Source: Chrysemys picta bellii (Eukaryota > Chordata > Testudines > Emydidae). From it: 64,000 nt of DNA. Position numbers and translations under genes: made by a program. Positions 32,766-44,700 of this stretch are shown one piece after another. The DNA lies in NCBI RefSeq assembly GCF_011386835.1, contig NC_088800.1:12238572-12302571 (forward strand), in the 5' to 3' direction. Within the stretch, counting starts at the first letter, position 1. Every line of letters begins with the position of its first letter. Under the pieces are notes generated by a model. That model searched no databases, was not told the DNA's origin, and saw nothing but the letters and a program-made list of their open reading frames with translations.

Positions 32766-35700
32766 TTCCTCCCCACCCCCCGACTGGGACAAATGTGCTG
32801 CTGTCTGGTGAAGGTTCGGTCTGAGTCCAGCAAGCTTGACTAGGGCTGGTTCAGCTGGGCTTCAGTTTATACATGAACCTTTCACCTGGACATATGATTC
32901 TGGCTTGAAAATTAATGTGGTTTGCCTCGCCCTGTTCTCCATTTGAGCATATCACAATACAGCACATCTGGCTCAAGATGAATTGTGGAACAGCAGTGGG
33001 TGCTGTACATGAGGAGTGAACTGAATTGACAGAACAGTGGGGGATCCAGGAATGGACTAGCAGCAGGCATCAGAAGTGAAGTGAGGTGCACTGGCAGAAT
33101 TGTGCGGGGCCTAGGAATGGGACAGCAGCGGGTTCTGCAGTCAGGCTGGTTAAGGTGATTTGCAGAGCTGTGTGTGTGAAACTTGTTGGGTGCTGGCCTG
33201 CTGTATGCCTGGCTCTCACCACCTGTCTTAGTCCTAGATTTCCATAAGTACTAACCTGACTCACAAGTCAGAAATAAAATCCAAAGTCAGTAGAGAAGTG
33301 AGGGGATCAGAGAAATATTTTTGAGGCTTGAGGTCAGATATTTAAATGCCACTCCTCCCAAAGCCCAGATTTGTTACTACCATAGATACATCTTGCTCAA
33401 ACCGTATCACATTTCACAACCCGCTGTAAGGAGTCAGGACATCTGATAGTGGCAGATTGTCCATCGTCGTCCTCCCCCGCCTGACTTTTCAGCAGTGGCC
33501 TTTGCACTTGTCACTGCAGGGTATGAAAAAGACCAGGATTGAGAGGACATTGGAGTAGGGGCCATTAGAGAGACTTGTCAACTCCCACTCTCCTGGCAAG
33601 TGAGGTTCCCTCTTTTGGGATTAGGAAATTGTGAATGCATTTCTCTGCTGGGATGAAGGACCTGGCAATGTGTCTCAATGAGACATTTGAAATCTCACTT
33701 ACAAATATTTGAAATCTCACTTGCTCACGTTGTCACAGCTTGGCAGCCTCGGTGTTAAAACCTTCCTAAATATCAGATGCTATTTTTAGAGCTGTGAGCT
33801 TAATTCCTCCTAATGTCATGAGACTGAATTCTAGAGACTGCGTCCACGCTGAGCATTTCAGGGAAATTCCCACATTCTTGCTGTAGGGCTGATGCAGCTC
33901 CACCAGGACTAGTAACAAGGGGAGTGCTGGTGGAGATGAGCCACTGGTGAGGTCTAGAGCAGATCTAGAAGACACACTGACTTCTGAACTATGTTACAAC
34001 TCCCAACTTTGCGTGCCGCAATGGAGATGCACTGGTGCTAGACCAGTGGTGGGAGAATACCCTACAACTCTCCGTGTAGACATGGCTATGCCATTCCGAT
34101 ACTGACTTCAGTGTAGCCACTCCAGGTCTACTGCAGTGTAAATGAGAGCAGAATTTGGCCCTCAGTTTTCTGCCTTGTCACAAATACGTGTTTGTCTCAT
34201 TGCAAGTGTAACCTGAAGACACAGGAACCAAGACCCCATGCCTAGTGCCTGAGAGAGGAAAAGCTAATTACATTGACATGGAGAAATCAGTGACGAATGA
34301 GCATGAAAGGAACAAATCTAAACACAGAAGTGCAGCTGAGGTAGCCTAGAATGAGGCAATGGGAGGGAATCCTCAAACTGCCTTTCACAAGGACATGACG
34401 CTGGGATCCATTTTCATTGATGGTGATGGGAGTTATGCAGCGAAACCCCTTTTCCATTGCTTTCAAACATGCAACCCAAAGAACCAACAGATGGGGAAAT
34501 GGCACTTGGTGCAACCAGAGCAGCACTTGTTATGTGTTATCTCAATCTCCTTTGGTATCTGTCTTGGCCTTTATTGGGCACCCAGCCCCAGGGCGAGCTT
34601 GGTTCTAGGTTCTTGACTCTTTCTCTTCCTAAAACTATCTTACTGTCTCTTGAACTTGTTTTAAAACAATGAGCCAGATCGATAAAAAAAGGAGGCATCT
34701 CTGAAGTGTCGGGGTTTCAGATCCACACACAGGCCCAATATAACGGCAATGGGGCATGACTTATCAGTCATTATTACTCTTGTTTTATCACTGTTTTACA
34801 GTAAAAGCAGTAGCATGCTTCAGGAAGTGGGATTATTCACACATTTCACATCACCACGCATCTATGTGTACAGCCACAGGGTTATTCCTCATTTATCCCA
34901 CAGCATCTCTTTCAATAGTAGCATTGGCTCTTTTTGGAGCAAAACACCTCTGCCTGATCCCCCCATTTGCTCTTACTTAATCACAGCTGAATTTACACTA
35001 ATGAAACACTCAGCAAAGGAAGACCAGAAGCAGCCACCCAGAGTTCAGAGAGAGACTTGGGTTATTTTGTTTTTTTTTAGTTTACTTGGGTAAAAAAAAA
35101 AATCCCCTGAAAACCCTAAGAGAGACTTGGACAGGACTAGAGGAAACATCACTCTAAGACCGACAGGTGCTTCACCTCTGAGACAGAAGCTGCAGATCAG
35201 AGTGCCTGGAAGACCTAAGCAGACCATGAGTGCTCCATGGACCACGGTGAGAGATCCTCTGGGCCAGAAGTGTTAGAAATTCAACACATCAAGTTGTCAC
35301 TCCAGACTTGCCAACACAATCAAGGTAAAGCATACAAACATTCAGCCATCATAACTGACCCCGGAAGCCCCCCCTGTTGTTTCTTCTGCCCTACAACCAC
35401 AAACAGAAAACAAACGCAATGGCAAAGCAGCCGCTAATGCTCAGTGAACACTCAGAAGCCAGACACAGTCCTGTGGTGGGATCTGAAGCTGGCCAAGCTG
35501 AGGATCTGTTGCCCAGTGAGGGAGACTCTTAACTGAGAACCCTCTGCCACTGAACCGGGAAAGCTGAGTTCCAGACAGTGGTAGCAGACAAACGGTCTAA
35601 ATTTAAGGAGGCACTAACAGGGTCCCAGGGTTTAAACATTTTCACCAGCAACACCTTGCGTTGCACTTCCAGCTGAAGAAGTAGCCAAAAGAGAGCACAG

Positions 35701-37757
35701 ACCTGGTAAGTAAGCGTAGAAACCCACACACTCAAAGGGCGAGGTGCCACTGAGTTCTGCAGCCGCGACAGCTTCCAGAAGCTGGATCAAGGGCAGGGTT
35801 ACAATAATCCAGCCAGGAGGCATGGCTGGGAGAGGCCAGCTTTATGCCTGAGAGGAAAAGCCACCGTGTCCTGGAAATGGGCCCTACAGGCTGCAGTTAC
35901 TCTGTGCACATCCAGATGAAGTGAGGGATTCAATGGGACTTTTAAGTCACACTAGCAAAGGGTAGCGTGCCATCCTCCATTTTCCAAGCTGGCCAAAAAT
36001 CACTGGCAACACCATTCATTTGAAAGAGCAGTATATATTTTCTCTAGAACGGAGGCTGAGAGGCATGCAGTCTGGTCCAGCAGAGAAAGCGTTAATACAT
36101 ATTAAGCATGACTCAGTGTCAAGTGTGCACCAGGATGGCTTATTGATGAAGTCACCTGGTGTCAGCAAGGGCATGGATCCCTGCAGAACTTGCTAGGGGA
36201 CACTGTCCCTTTAAACTTCACAAAGGGAACGACGTTTTTACTCTCAGTTACTGACAATAATTATTCCACCAGCCTTTGTCTCTCCCTGCAGTGAGAGGCA
36301 GAGGGGCAGGGCAATTATTTCCCATTACGCCACACTGGCTAAGGTGAATAAGAAAACAGCCACGCTCATGTCACAGCTTCCCCAAGGTGTGTTCTAGAGG
36401 GAAGCCTTACAAGGGAACTTTGCCCTGAGTATTTCAGGGGAAGCAAAGGGCACAGCACAGAGGGACCTACAGGAAGGAAATCTCTGCAAGATTAAAGTTC
36501 CAGTTGCCTGGAATCAGGCAAGTCTTTGAAAACTAAGTACCAATGTCAATTGGAAATGCCAATGCTTCATAAGGGCAACATACCAGAGAGAGGTGAATGG
36601 ACTTGCCTACCCACAAAAGTTGCATTTCTTTTACTATGCCCGTATAGCCAAAGTGGTACAACCCATCTAATGTGGACACAGGTATACCACTATAAAGGCA
36701 TAGCTTATTCACATACAAGGAGGGAAACTATTATCTCACTAAATAAATGATCTGGTGTCCACGGTAGAGGGTTGAACCAATATAACTTGTTGGTACAAAT
36801 CCTACCCCTAATGGACATAGTGATACTGCTACAAAAACAGTGCACAGGCCATGAGGAAGAGAAAGAGAGGGATGGGCTGATGGGCCGAGCACAGCGCTGG
36901 CAGCGAGTAGTTCTTGAATTCTAAGCCTGGCACTGACGCCCTCCTTTTAATTCTTTGTCTCAGTTTGTCCCCATCTGCAGCAAGGTGGGGGGGCTAATAA
37001 TATGTGGAACAGCAAGGATTGCTTGAGAAACAAACAAACCTAGTGACTGGCTTTCCCTGAAACATCTGTCACACTTCAGTAGCTCCAGCCACCCCTGCTC
37101 CTTAGCTCTCACTCTGTAGACTGATGCTGAGGACTTATTGTCCTTGGAAACAGCCTGATTTTTTTTGTCAGCTGGCCAATTATACTCACACTTTTCACTT
37201 TGAATTTAATGAGCATTTTATCCATTTGTTCTTTTACTGGGATGCTTGAGACTTCCCAGTGTTTGAGGGTGAGACAAGCAGGTTGCTCCCCTCCCACCCA
37301 ACCCCTTCCCATGTGAGCCATATTCTTCTGGACAGGATGCATAGTGTATGTGTAAAAGTGGGCAAGCTGTTCTTCTCCTTAAAATAATCAAGGGGCATGT
37401 CTAAGCCAAGGAAAGACATGAGGGGAATAGAGACAGCCCCCATTTGGTTACTTGGTCCTTCCAGAGGACCCATGTCAGACAGTGCTTTCATTTCAATAGG
37501 CCAAGAAAGCTGAACAAAGAGAAAGGAGTGGATTGAGATCAGAGGAGCAGGGCTGAAACACAACCTGGGATCCAAGCATTCCTGAACTTGGAGGGTTGAA
37601 GTGCAGATCTGGATGCAAATCCAGCTTCCTACCATCTCTAATTTAGAACAACTTTGCTCTCAAAGATGCACTAAGAACTGTTGGAAAACTTGGAAACATT
37701 CTGTTTCTCTACGCTGTCCCCCTTCTATTTTGCACATTTGCAGCTAATCTCTCCTCT
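32766..37757. other. Intron 1: mostly unique, few old repeat fragments
   Basis: No exon is recognised. Fragments seen: the old palindrome family at about 34095-34165 (ends AATTTGGCCCT), MITE-like TGGTACAA...CTAATGTGGAC pieces at about 36640-36835, and a MIR-like tail at about 36930-36990. Poly-A/T runs flank 35065-35100. Confidence 0.45.
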
Positions 37758-38253
37758 TCATATGCAGTGAAACACCTGGGGCTGGCCCATGTCAGCTGAC
37801 CCGGGCTTGTGGGGCTCGGGCTATGGGGCCGTTTAATTGCTTTGTAGACTTTCAAGCTCAGGCTGGAGCTTGGGCTCTGGGACCCTCCCTCCTTAAGGGA
37901 GCCTCCTCCAAAGCCCAAATGTTTACACCAGGGGGTCTCAAACTTTTGTATTGGTGACCCCTTTCACACAGCAAGCCCCGGAGCACGACCCCGCTTCTAA
38001 ATTAAAAACACATTTTTTAATATTTAACACTATTGTAAATGCTGGAGGCGAAGCGAGGTTTGGGGGTGGAGGCTGACAGCTTACGGCCCCCATGTAATAA
38101 CCTCGTGACCCCCCGCCCTGAGAGGTTGCGACTCCCAGTTGAGAACCCATGGTCTACACCGTAATTAAATAGCCCCATAGCCCAAGCCCTGCGAGCCTGA
38201 GCCAGGTGACATGGGCCAGCCGGGGGTGTTCAATTGAAATGTAGACATACCCA
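37758..38253. mobile_element. Palindromic MITE split by a hAT MITE
   Basis: The left part GGGCTGGCCCATGTCAGCTG...GGGGCCGTTTAATTGC is complementary to the right part GTAATTAAATAGCCCC...GACATGGGCCAGCC, so the element is a long hairpin whose centre once lay near the insertion point. The insertion 37929-38151 separates the halves. It is the same family as 3141-3446. Confidence 0.75.
37929..38151 (+). mobile_element. hAT-type MITE, 223 bp, nested
   Basis: The ends CAGGGGGTCTCAAAC and GTTGAGAACCCATG are imperfect inverted repeats. The 8-bp flanks GTTTACAC (37921-37928) and GTCTACAC (38152-38159) match at 7 of 8. Internal ATTAAAAACACATTTTTTAA and GTGACCCC motifs are typical of this reptile family. 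Confidence 0.85.
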
Positions 38254-39839
38254 TCGTGTCTCCAAAAGATGCTGGAATCACACAGCCCTGAGTCCGAAAG
38301 CCAAGATTATATCCCCAGAACAGGTGCAGAAAAGACAGTAGCAACTTCCCTACATTGTCCTGTATTGTGGTAGCATCTCGGGGCTCCAATCAGGGATCAG
38401 GACCTCTTACCACAAGGCCCTGTACAAACATGTAACAAAGAGCCGGTTCCTGCCCTGTAGAGTTTACAGTCTAAGGACAACTGTGCAGATGAACCTCCGA
38501 GGACCGTTCAGTCCTTGGCCTCCTTGCAGTGGCCACCAAGGGGGCAGGCAGCGTGTCCGTTTAGATGATGTGTTTAGCTCTGGATGGAGACCAGCAAACA
38601 CATTTCAGAGAGGCCAGCACCTGATAACTTTCAGTCACTGCCAACCTGTCTGGGATTTGAACGTAGAGGTGTAAGATTCCACTGTCCATTGCAACGCCCC
38701 TGATCTCGTCTTATAAACAGTTGTGTTCCAACAGGCTGGTCGTTATTCTGGACCCTGCTGCCGCTTCTGCACCTGGATTCATATGCAATCCCTCCTTTGA
38801 GGGCCCGTCCTCCTCTCCACAGCAACAAACTCAGATGCCACAGACTGGGGATACGGATCCGTCAGTAACAAGTGTCCAGTTTTCATCCAAATGTACATAA
38901 CAATGAGGTCTGGGGGGGGGGGGGGAGGGCGGGGCTTAGGGGGGCATAGGGAATCCCTAATGAAAACTATGACTGATCAGTAACTCCGTAAGATGGTTTT
39001 CTGCAGTGGTGCCGGCAAGCATGAAAGAGACAGACCCCAAAGGGGTCGAAGCTGGGAGAGAGGGAAGAGGAGCAGTGGAGAAAGACAAGGGGAGAGGAAA
39101 AAGAGGACGGGGGATTAGAGCTGTCTGACTGATGGGAACAGGGCAGGGAAGAGAAGCAATGGTCCACCTAGGTCAGTATCCCTGTCTCTTGGTGACGCAA
39201 AGGAAAGTTATTGCCCTCTGTAACTCCTCCTGCCCTCAGCACCAGGAAATGCACCCAGTATAATGTAATAATAAAACCATGAAGAGGATTAATGACTTTA
39301 TTTTATGGTGCCAGCTGTGTGCTAGGCACTTTGTGCTGGGAAGGAGGAGGGGAAATCTTTCCCTGCTCCTAAGAGGAGTGAGGGGACCCTTGTCGTTTCA
39401 GCCTGGATGGCGTTAGCGGGACTCTGATGCATAGAAATCTCAGATCTTTTGCCTCCATGCTGCCTGCAGCAGTGAGTTCTGCAGGTTAACAGAAATCCGG
39501 CGCTGTTTATAAAAGTGCCCCCTCCATCCCCACTCCGTGCCCCTATAGAATGCTTGGCCTTTTAATGCCAAGCGGCCCCTGGGCGTAGGTTATTATGGGG
39601 TGGAGTCACGCCCAGCGGCCACCTGGCAGGGTCTCCAGGCCAGCGGCTACAAGAGACCCACCTGCTCACCGCAGCTAGTTGCTAGCCCGGGGCTGGAGTG
39701 GAGGAGGGAGGAGCCTTCGGAGCAAGACACAGACGGGTCCAGGGGAGGAGGGAGAGATGGGGGGCTCACAGGGAGTTAATCATAGAACCCCAGCCCCACC
39801 GCGTGGAAACCCCTGCACATTTCACACTGGGCTCTCTCC
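38254..39839. other. Intron 1: interspersed repeat and poly-G run
   Basis: At about 38375-38475 there is a repeat related to 9525-9655 (GGCCCTGTACAAACATGTAAC...CCTGCCCTGTAGAGTTTACA shortened). A 14-bp G run is at 38912-38925. No exon is recognised. Confidence 0.5.
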
Positions 39840-40075
39840 GCTCCCATCCCATCCGGACCGGTATCTGTTCCCCCGTCCCCATCCGGACCGGTACTGGCTC
39901 CCCCATCCCCACCCGGACCGGTACCTGTTCCCCCGATTCCCATCCGGACCGGTACCGGCTCCCCCCATTCCCACCCGGACCGGCACCTGTTTCTCCCATC
40001 ACATCGGATCCTACCCGCTCCCCATCCCGCCGGTACCGGTGCCGGCTTCCCCCATCGCTAGTCGGGCCGGTATCT
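39840..40075 (+). repeat. About 30-bp minisatellite (CATCCGGACCGGTA units)
   Basis: Units of 29-32 bp built on CATCCGGACCGGTACC...TGTTCCCCC repeat about seven times, alternating TGTTCCC and GGCTCCC versions (an apparent two-unit higher order). Each unit holds a CCGGACCGG CpG-containing core. It lies about 1.1 kb inside intron 1, next to the larger array. Confidence 0.85.
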
Positions 40076-40244
40076 GCTCCCCGCGCCCCCTGTTCGCTTC
40101 TCAGAGACCCTCGTTCCCCACTTGCTCAGTCCCCGAGAGCAGAGAGCGAAACACGCCCCCTTCCCACCTCGGCAAAGGCAAGAGACCCGGAGAACCAGAC
40201 AAAGAAACTCTCCTGAACCCCCCGCCCCTCCTTCCTTTCTCCTC

Positions 40245-41040
40245 CGTCATCTCCTCCCCCAGCACCCACCCCGGCACCCCTCTCCTCCCCCAGCACCCAC
40301 CTCTCTCCTCCCCCAGCACCCACCCCGGCACCCCTCTCCTCCCCCAGCACCCACCTCTCTCTTCCCCCAGCACCCACCCGGCACTCCTCTTCCCCCCAGC
40401 ACCCACCTCTCTCCTCCCCCAGCACCCACCCGGCACCCCTCTCCTCCCCCAGCTCCCACCTCTCTCCTCCCCCAGCACCCACCCGGCACTCCTCTCCTCC
40501 CTCAGCAGCCACCTTTCTTCTCCCCCAGCACCTACCCCGGCACTCCTCTCTTCCCCCAGCACCCACCCCTCTCCTCCCCCAGCACCCACCCGGCACTCCT
40601 CTTCCCCCCAGCACCCACCTCTCTCCTCCCCCAGCACCCACCCGGCACCCCTCTCCTCCCCCAGCTCCCACCTCTCTCCTCCCCCAGCACCCACCCGGCA
40701 CTCCTCTCCTCCCTCAGCAGCCACCTTTCTTCTCCCCCAGCACCTACCCCGGCACTCCTCTCTTCCCCCAGCACCCACCCCTCTCCTCCCCCAGCACCCA
40801 CCCGGCACCTCTCTCCTCCCCCAGCACCCACCCCGGTATCCCTCTCCTCCCTCAGCACCCACCCCTCTCCTCCCCCAGCACCCACCCGGCACCTCTCTCC
40901 TCCCCCAGCACCCACCCCGGTATCCCTCTCCTCCCCCAGCACCCACCTCTCTCCTCCCCCCGGCACTCACCCCGGCACCTCTCTCCTCCCCCAGCACCAA
41001 CCTCTCTCCTCCCCCAGCACCCTCCCCGGCACCCTGTCCC
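40245..41040 (-). repeat. Large C-rich minisatellite array with 212-bp higher-order repeat
   Basis: Units of about 22-30 bp are built on CTCCTCCCCCAGCACCCACC. A 212-bp block starting GCACTCCTCTTCCCCCCAGC at 40381 is repeated at 40593. A further, shorter duplication follows at about 40800-40960. The array is strongly strand-asymmetric: the ST8SIA2 sense (minus) strand is G-rich (GGTGCTGGGGGAGGAG). It starts only 140 bp inside intron 1. All large open frames across it (up to 514 codons on both strands) are by-products of composition and repeat length. Confidence 0.93.
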
Positions 41041-41180
41041 CTCCAGCACGGAGCACCCCCTTTCCTCCGGGCAGTCGACCCCCCTGCAGACAGCCCAGCG
41101 CCCACCGGTGCCTCCCGAGCGCCCGTCCCGGAGCCGGCTCCCCGGCGGCAGGCGGCGGGGCAGGGCGCGGGGCTGCTTAC

Positions 41181-41281
41181 CCGCTCTCCTCCTCCTCGAG
41201 CTCCGAGATGTCCACGAAGATGAGGAAGCCCACGAGCAGGGTGAGCAGCGCCAGCGCCCAGCTCCGGCACGGCAGCTGCAT
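41181..41281 (-). CDS. ST8SIA2: ST8SIA2 exon 1 (coding part)
   Basis: The coding part is 101 bp from ATG (41281-41279) to a strong donor GTAAGC, ending in phase 2. It encodes MQLPCRSWALALLTLLVGFL and then IFVDISELEEEES. This is a type II membrane anchor: a six-residue cytosolic tail (Gln-Leu-Pro-Cys-Arg-Ser), a hydrophobic segment of about 16-17 residues (about 8-24) and an acidic start of the stem. I chose this ATG because the sequence from it matches the known ST8SIA2 N-terminus; an open frame runs further upstream but has no similarity. The tail differs somewhat from human (Pro4-Cys5). Confidence 0.96.
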
Positions 41282-41700
41282 GGCTCCTGGCCGGGGGCGG
41301 GGGGCGGCTGGCTGGGGAGCCGCTCTGGGGTCCTGGGCGGAACCCCCCGGGAGTGCCAGCAGCTCGGGGGCTCGCCCGAGAAACGCCCCCACCCCCTGCC
41401 CGACTCGCCGGGTTCGCTCCTTCTTCGCCCTTCCCTGCAGCCCGGGGGTGGGCAGGGGCTGCTGGCAGAGCCCGGTCCCCTCTTTGCAAAGGAGCAGGAG
41501 AGCGCTTTTCCCACCCTCCCTGACGCTGAGAGAGGGAGGGAGGGAGGGAAGGAGACAGAGACTGGGAAATGTATCCCCTTCCTCCCTCCCTCCGTCCCTC
41601 CCCCCCCCCCCCTCAAAGTTTGTCTGACACACAGACCAGCACCTGGGGACAGCACTGAGCTCTTGCCTGCACTCCCCTGACACAGACAAGGGCAGGTAGA
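41282..41700 (-). promoter_or_regulatory. ST8SIA2 5'UTR and promoter-proximal GC-rich region
   Basis: Immediately upstream of the start codon the sequence is GC-rich and CpG-containing (41281-41420). It includes a (GGGA)n purine tract at about 41530-41550 and a poly-C tract at about 41598-41612. No TATA box is evident in the first few hundred bases, as is common for CpG-island promoters. The transcription start cannot be fixed from sequence alone. Confidence 0.55.
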
Positions 41701-44700
41701 GGTGTGGGCAGGGGCAAATGCTTCATAAGTGTGGGGCAGATCCACACACCTCTCATGGCATTGGAGGTGCTATACCCTGGCATAGGCAGAACCTCTGGCC
41801 ACTCCTTATGGACCCATGTGAGATCTACTATGTACAGAAGATGGACTTAGTATGATTAAAACTTACCCCTGCCCAGGGGGTGTGATCTGCCTTCATTCAT
41901 TACTGTCTGCTAAGTGGTAGGAGACCCTCAGATGAAAGGCACTAGATTACTTATTATTTGTATTACCCTATCACCTATCATGGACCAGCACCCCATTGCA
42001 CAGGGATCCAAATTTTATAGCCAAGCCCTCTAGATGTGTACTGGCAAAAATGCCCCTGGAAGTATTTTGCACCTACAAAATGATGTGTGCACCAGCCTTC
42101 CTTTGTACACAATCTGCACACATAAATATAGGCGTTGGAGGAATTTTTGCAGGACAATTGCTTATGCGTGTATTGGAGGGAGTGCCAACTGGTGGCAGGT
42201 TTCGGACAAAATATACTATTAATAATGATGATTATTATAATCACATTTAATACAGTAGTGATTGTACCTTTCCCCTTCTTGTATAATGTATACATTAAGT
42301 GGAGTCCTTTGGGATAAAGAGCACTATCTAAACATAACATATATGATTCATTATTAACATTCCTTATTAGTATTAATATATAACATGGGGGAAAATAAGT
42401 ATTTGAAAAGTGTGATGCTGCTTTTGTAATAATACATTGTTGTCCTGGTGTGACTCAAGCTCACTAGAGTTACATCAGGGATTAATTTGGCCCATTGTGT
42501 TTACCAGCAAAGGAACACAATAGTTTTACTTCCCAGAGACCTAGAGGTGTCTGTCACACAACCAGCCCCAGTAACCTGCTGCAAGCTACAGCCAGAATCT
42601 TAGTTTCTATGCTGGAGAGAAATGGCTGCTGGGGTTAGAGCTGCAATTTCTTTCACAGGCAGGGTTGTGATGGGTGTGGGTGTGGGTGTGAGGGGGTGGG
42701 AGGAGAGGAAAAGGAGGAGGGGTTGAACCAGAGAATGACCTAAGAGGTCCTTGCCTTCCAGCCCTGTCATCTATGAGGCTATGTTTCCAGGATGGATCCT
42801 GCCATGGAGATAAAGGGCCAATAATGCAATGGGGTTAGCTAAGGCCAAGCTGGCTTGCTGTGTCTAAAACCCAGGCTTGTTGCAATTGATCTAAAGGTTG
42901 CTGGACAGAACAGTGAACTATCTGGTGTTACACTTGCCACCAAACTGGAGAGGTATGCAGTGGATTATAATGCAGCAGATACAAGCGGCACAGATTGGGT
43001 GGGGTAGATAAGGGGGAGAGAGAGAGAGAGACTAATTGCTTACATATTTAAACAGCATCTTTAGCCTGAATAGGATGACTATTAAGCAAGACAGGGTTAT
43101 TAAATGGGGCCACTTGGAGAACTGCCATTTTCTGTTCTACACTCAATTTTGTACTGGTATAGCTATGTCGAGTAGGGGTGTGATCTTTTTATTAATAGAG
43201 ATATTCTGGTACAAATCCTGATGTGGATGCAGTTATATGGAACTAAGGTACACTGATCAAACATGGCTACCACTATAACTGCGCCCACACTGAGTGTATG
43301 TGGAGGGCTGTACCAATATAACTACACCAGTATAGTTAAAGTGGCACAATTTTTTGTGTGTAGCCAGGGGAATATGGGGTGTTCCCCTAGTACTAGATGC
43401 CAATATTAAAGAGGCAGCGGGGGGTGGGGGTGGGGATCTTTTTGTACCTGATGCCCTTTCATAGCCTCCTGTGGGAGCTGGGCTTTTGAAATTGAATATA
43501 ATTGTAAATAGGGGGAACAAACCATCAGGTACTGTGCATTTATAGGTTAAAATACAGCATGGGCCAGTCCAGTACAATTACACTGTGCCTCTGTATATAC
43601 TAGAAGAGCATATCCAGTAGATTTAGACTCTGTAAACAGTATTCATAATGGAGCCTAGCGAGACCTTTGGGTTTAATAAGACTTTGTGGTAGTGGAAATA
43701 GCTCCATAATTTCCCCTCTGCAGCAATCCAGAAAAAAAGGTCTCGTTTTCCTTTCAATTTCCATTTCCTCAGCGTCTCCGCCCACCCCATCTTGAGGCTC
43801 CACAGGAAATGGGCTGCGTGGCTAGCCTCACAAATGGGCTGTAGCGCGTGCGGTGAAAAGGGGCTTTGAGAGGGAGGCTGGATAGTATGATGGCTGGCAT
43901 CTGGGATTCCTAAGAGGAACAGGAGTGGAGCTCTCCTCCTGTGAGTCTTAGGAACACCACACGTTAGGCACTTTCCCCGGCTATGCGAAGCTCTAGTGGT
44001 ACAGAAGCTCTGCTCCTCAGGGTCCCCGCCTGCTCCACCCCAGATGGTGCTTCAGTCCCTTCTGTCTGATCCTTCTGTTTAGAGTGTGCCAGCCCCATTG
44101 GCTGAATACCAGAACAGCCTCAGAGTGGTCTGAGTAGGAGGGCAGGATTCTATGCTCTGCTTGTGGCAGGAGTCATACGCCATAGGCTGTTTGTCTGTCT
44201 GGGTGAGGACTTTATTAGGGAATGGGGCTTGTTGGCTGGAGCATCATCTCTTCTGCTAAGGAGAGACTTGTGTAAATAGATGCCTGCTCTGGGTCTTCAT
44301 CAGCTGCCACTAAGTCAGTCAATGGGAACCCTGCTATTGACTGCAGTGGAAACAAAATCAGGCCCTGAAGGAGGCACATTGTGAGTTGAGTTTGACGTCC
44401 TATACCAGGGAGCTCCATAGTTAGGTACTTTTGCAGAGAACTCTGCAGAATCTTGCTCTTGGTGCCATTGACTGCCTGGTGCCTATTGATGGCGTGTTCT
44501 TGGAGCGCTGCAGAGGGAAAGACCATTCTATAGGTGGTCAGGCGTTGGCTATGAGGACCAGAACCTTGAATTGGATCCAGTATTGGAGAGGGAGCTAATA
44601 TCCTGGATGAAGGATGGGGTCTGGCTCCCTGGATTCCATGGGTTAAGGAGCCAGGCAATTTACTGACTTGTTTTGTAACTGATTAACATAGTCACATAAT

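Noticed and set aside
39679..41627. Proline-rich 501-514-codon frames on plus and Gly-rich 462-codon frames on minus
   Set aside because: They are composed of the C-rich minisatellite and of antisense exon 1; the frames stay open through repeat period and GC content. There is no similarity beyond the repeat.
41177..41689. Upstream extension of the ST8SIA2 exon 1 frame to an ATG near 41689
   Set aside because: The upstream residues have no similarity to sialyltransferases; the ATG at 41281 matches the known N-terminus and gives a proper type II anchor.
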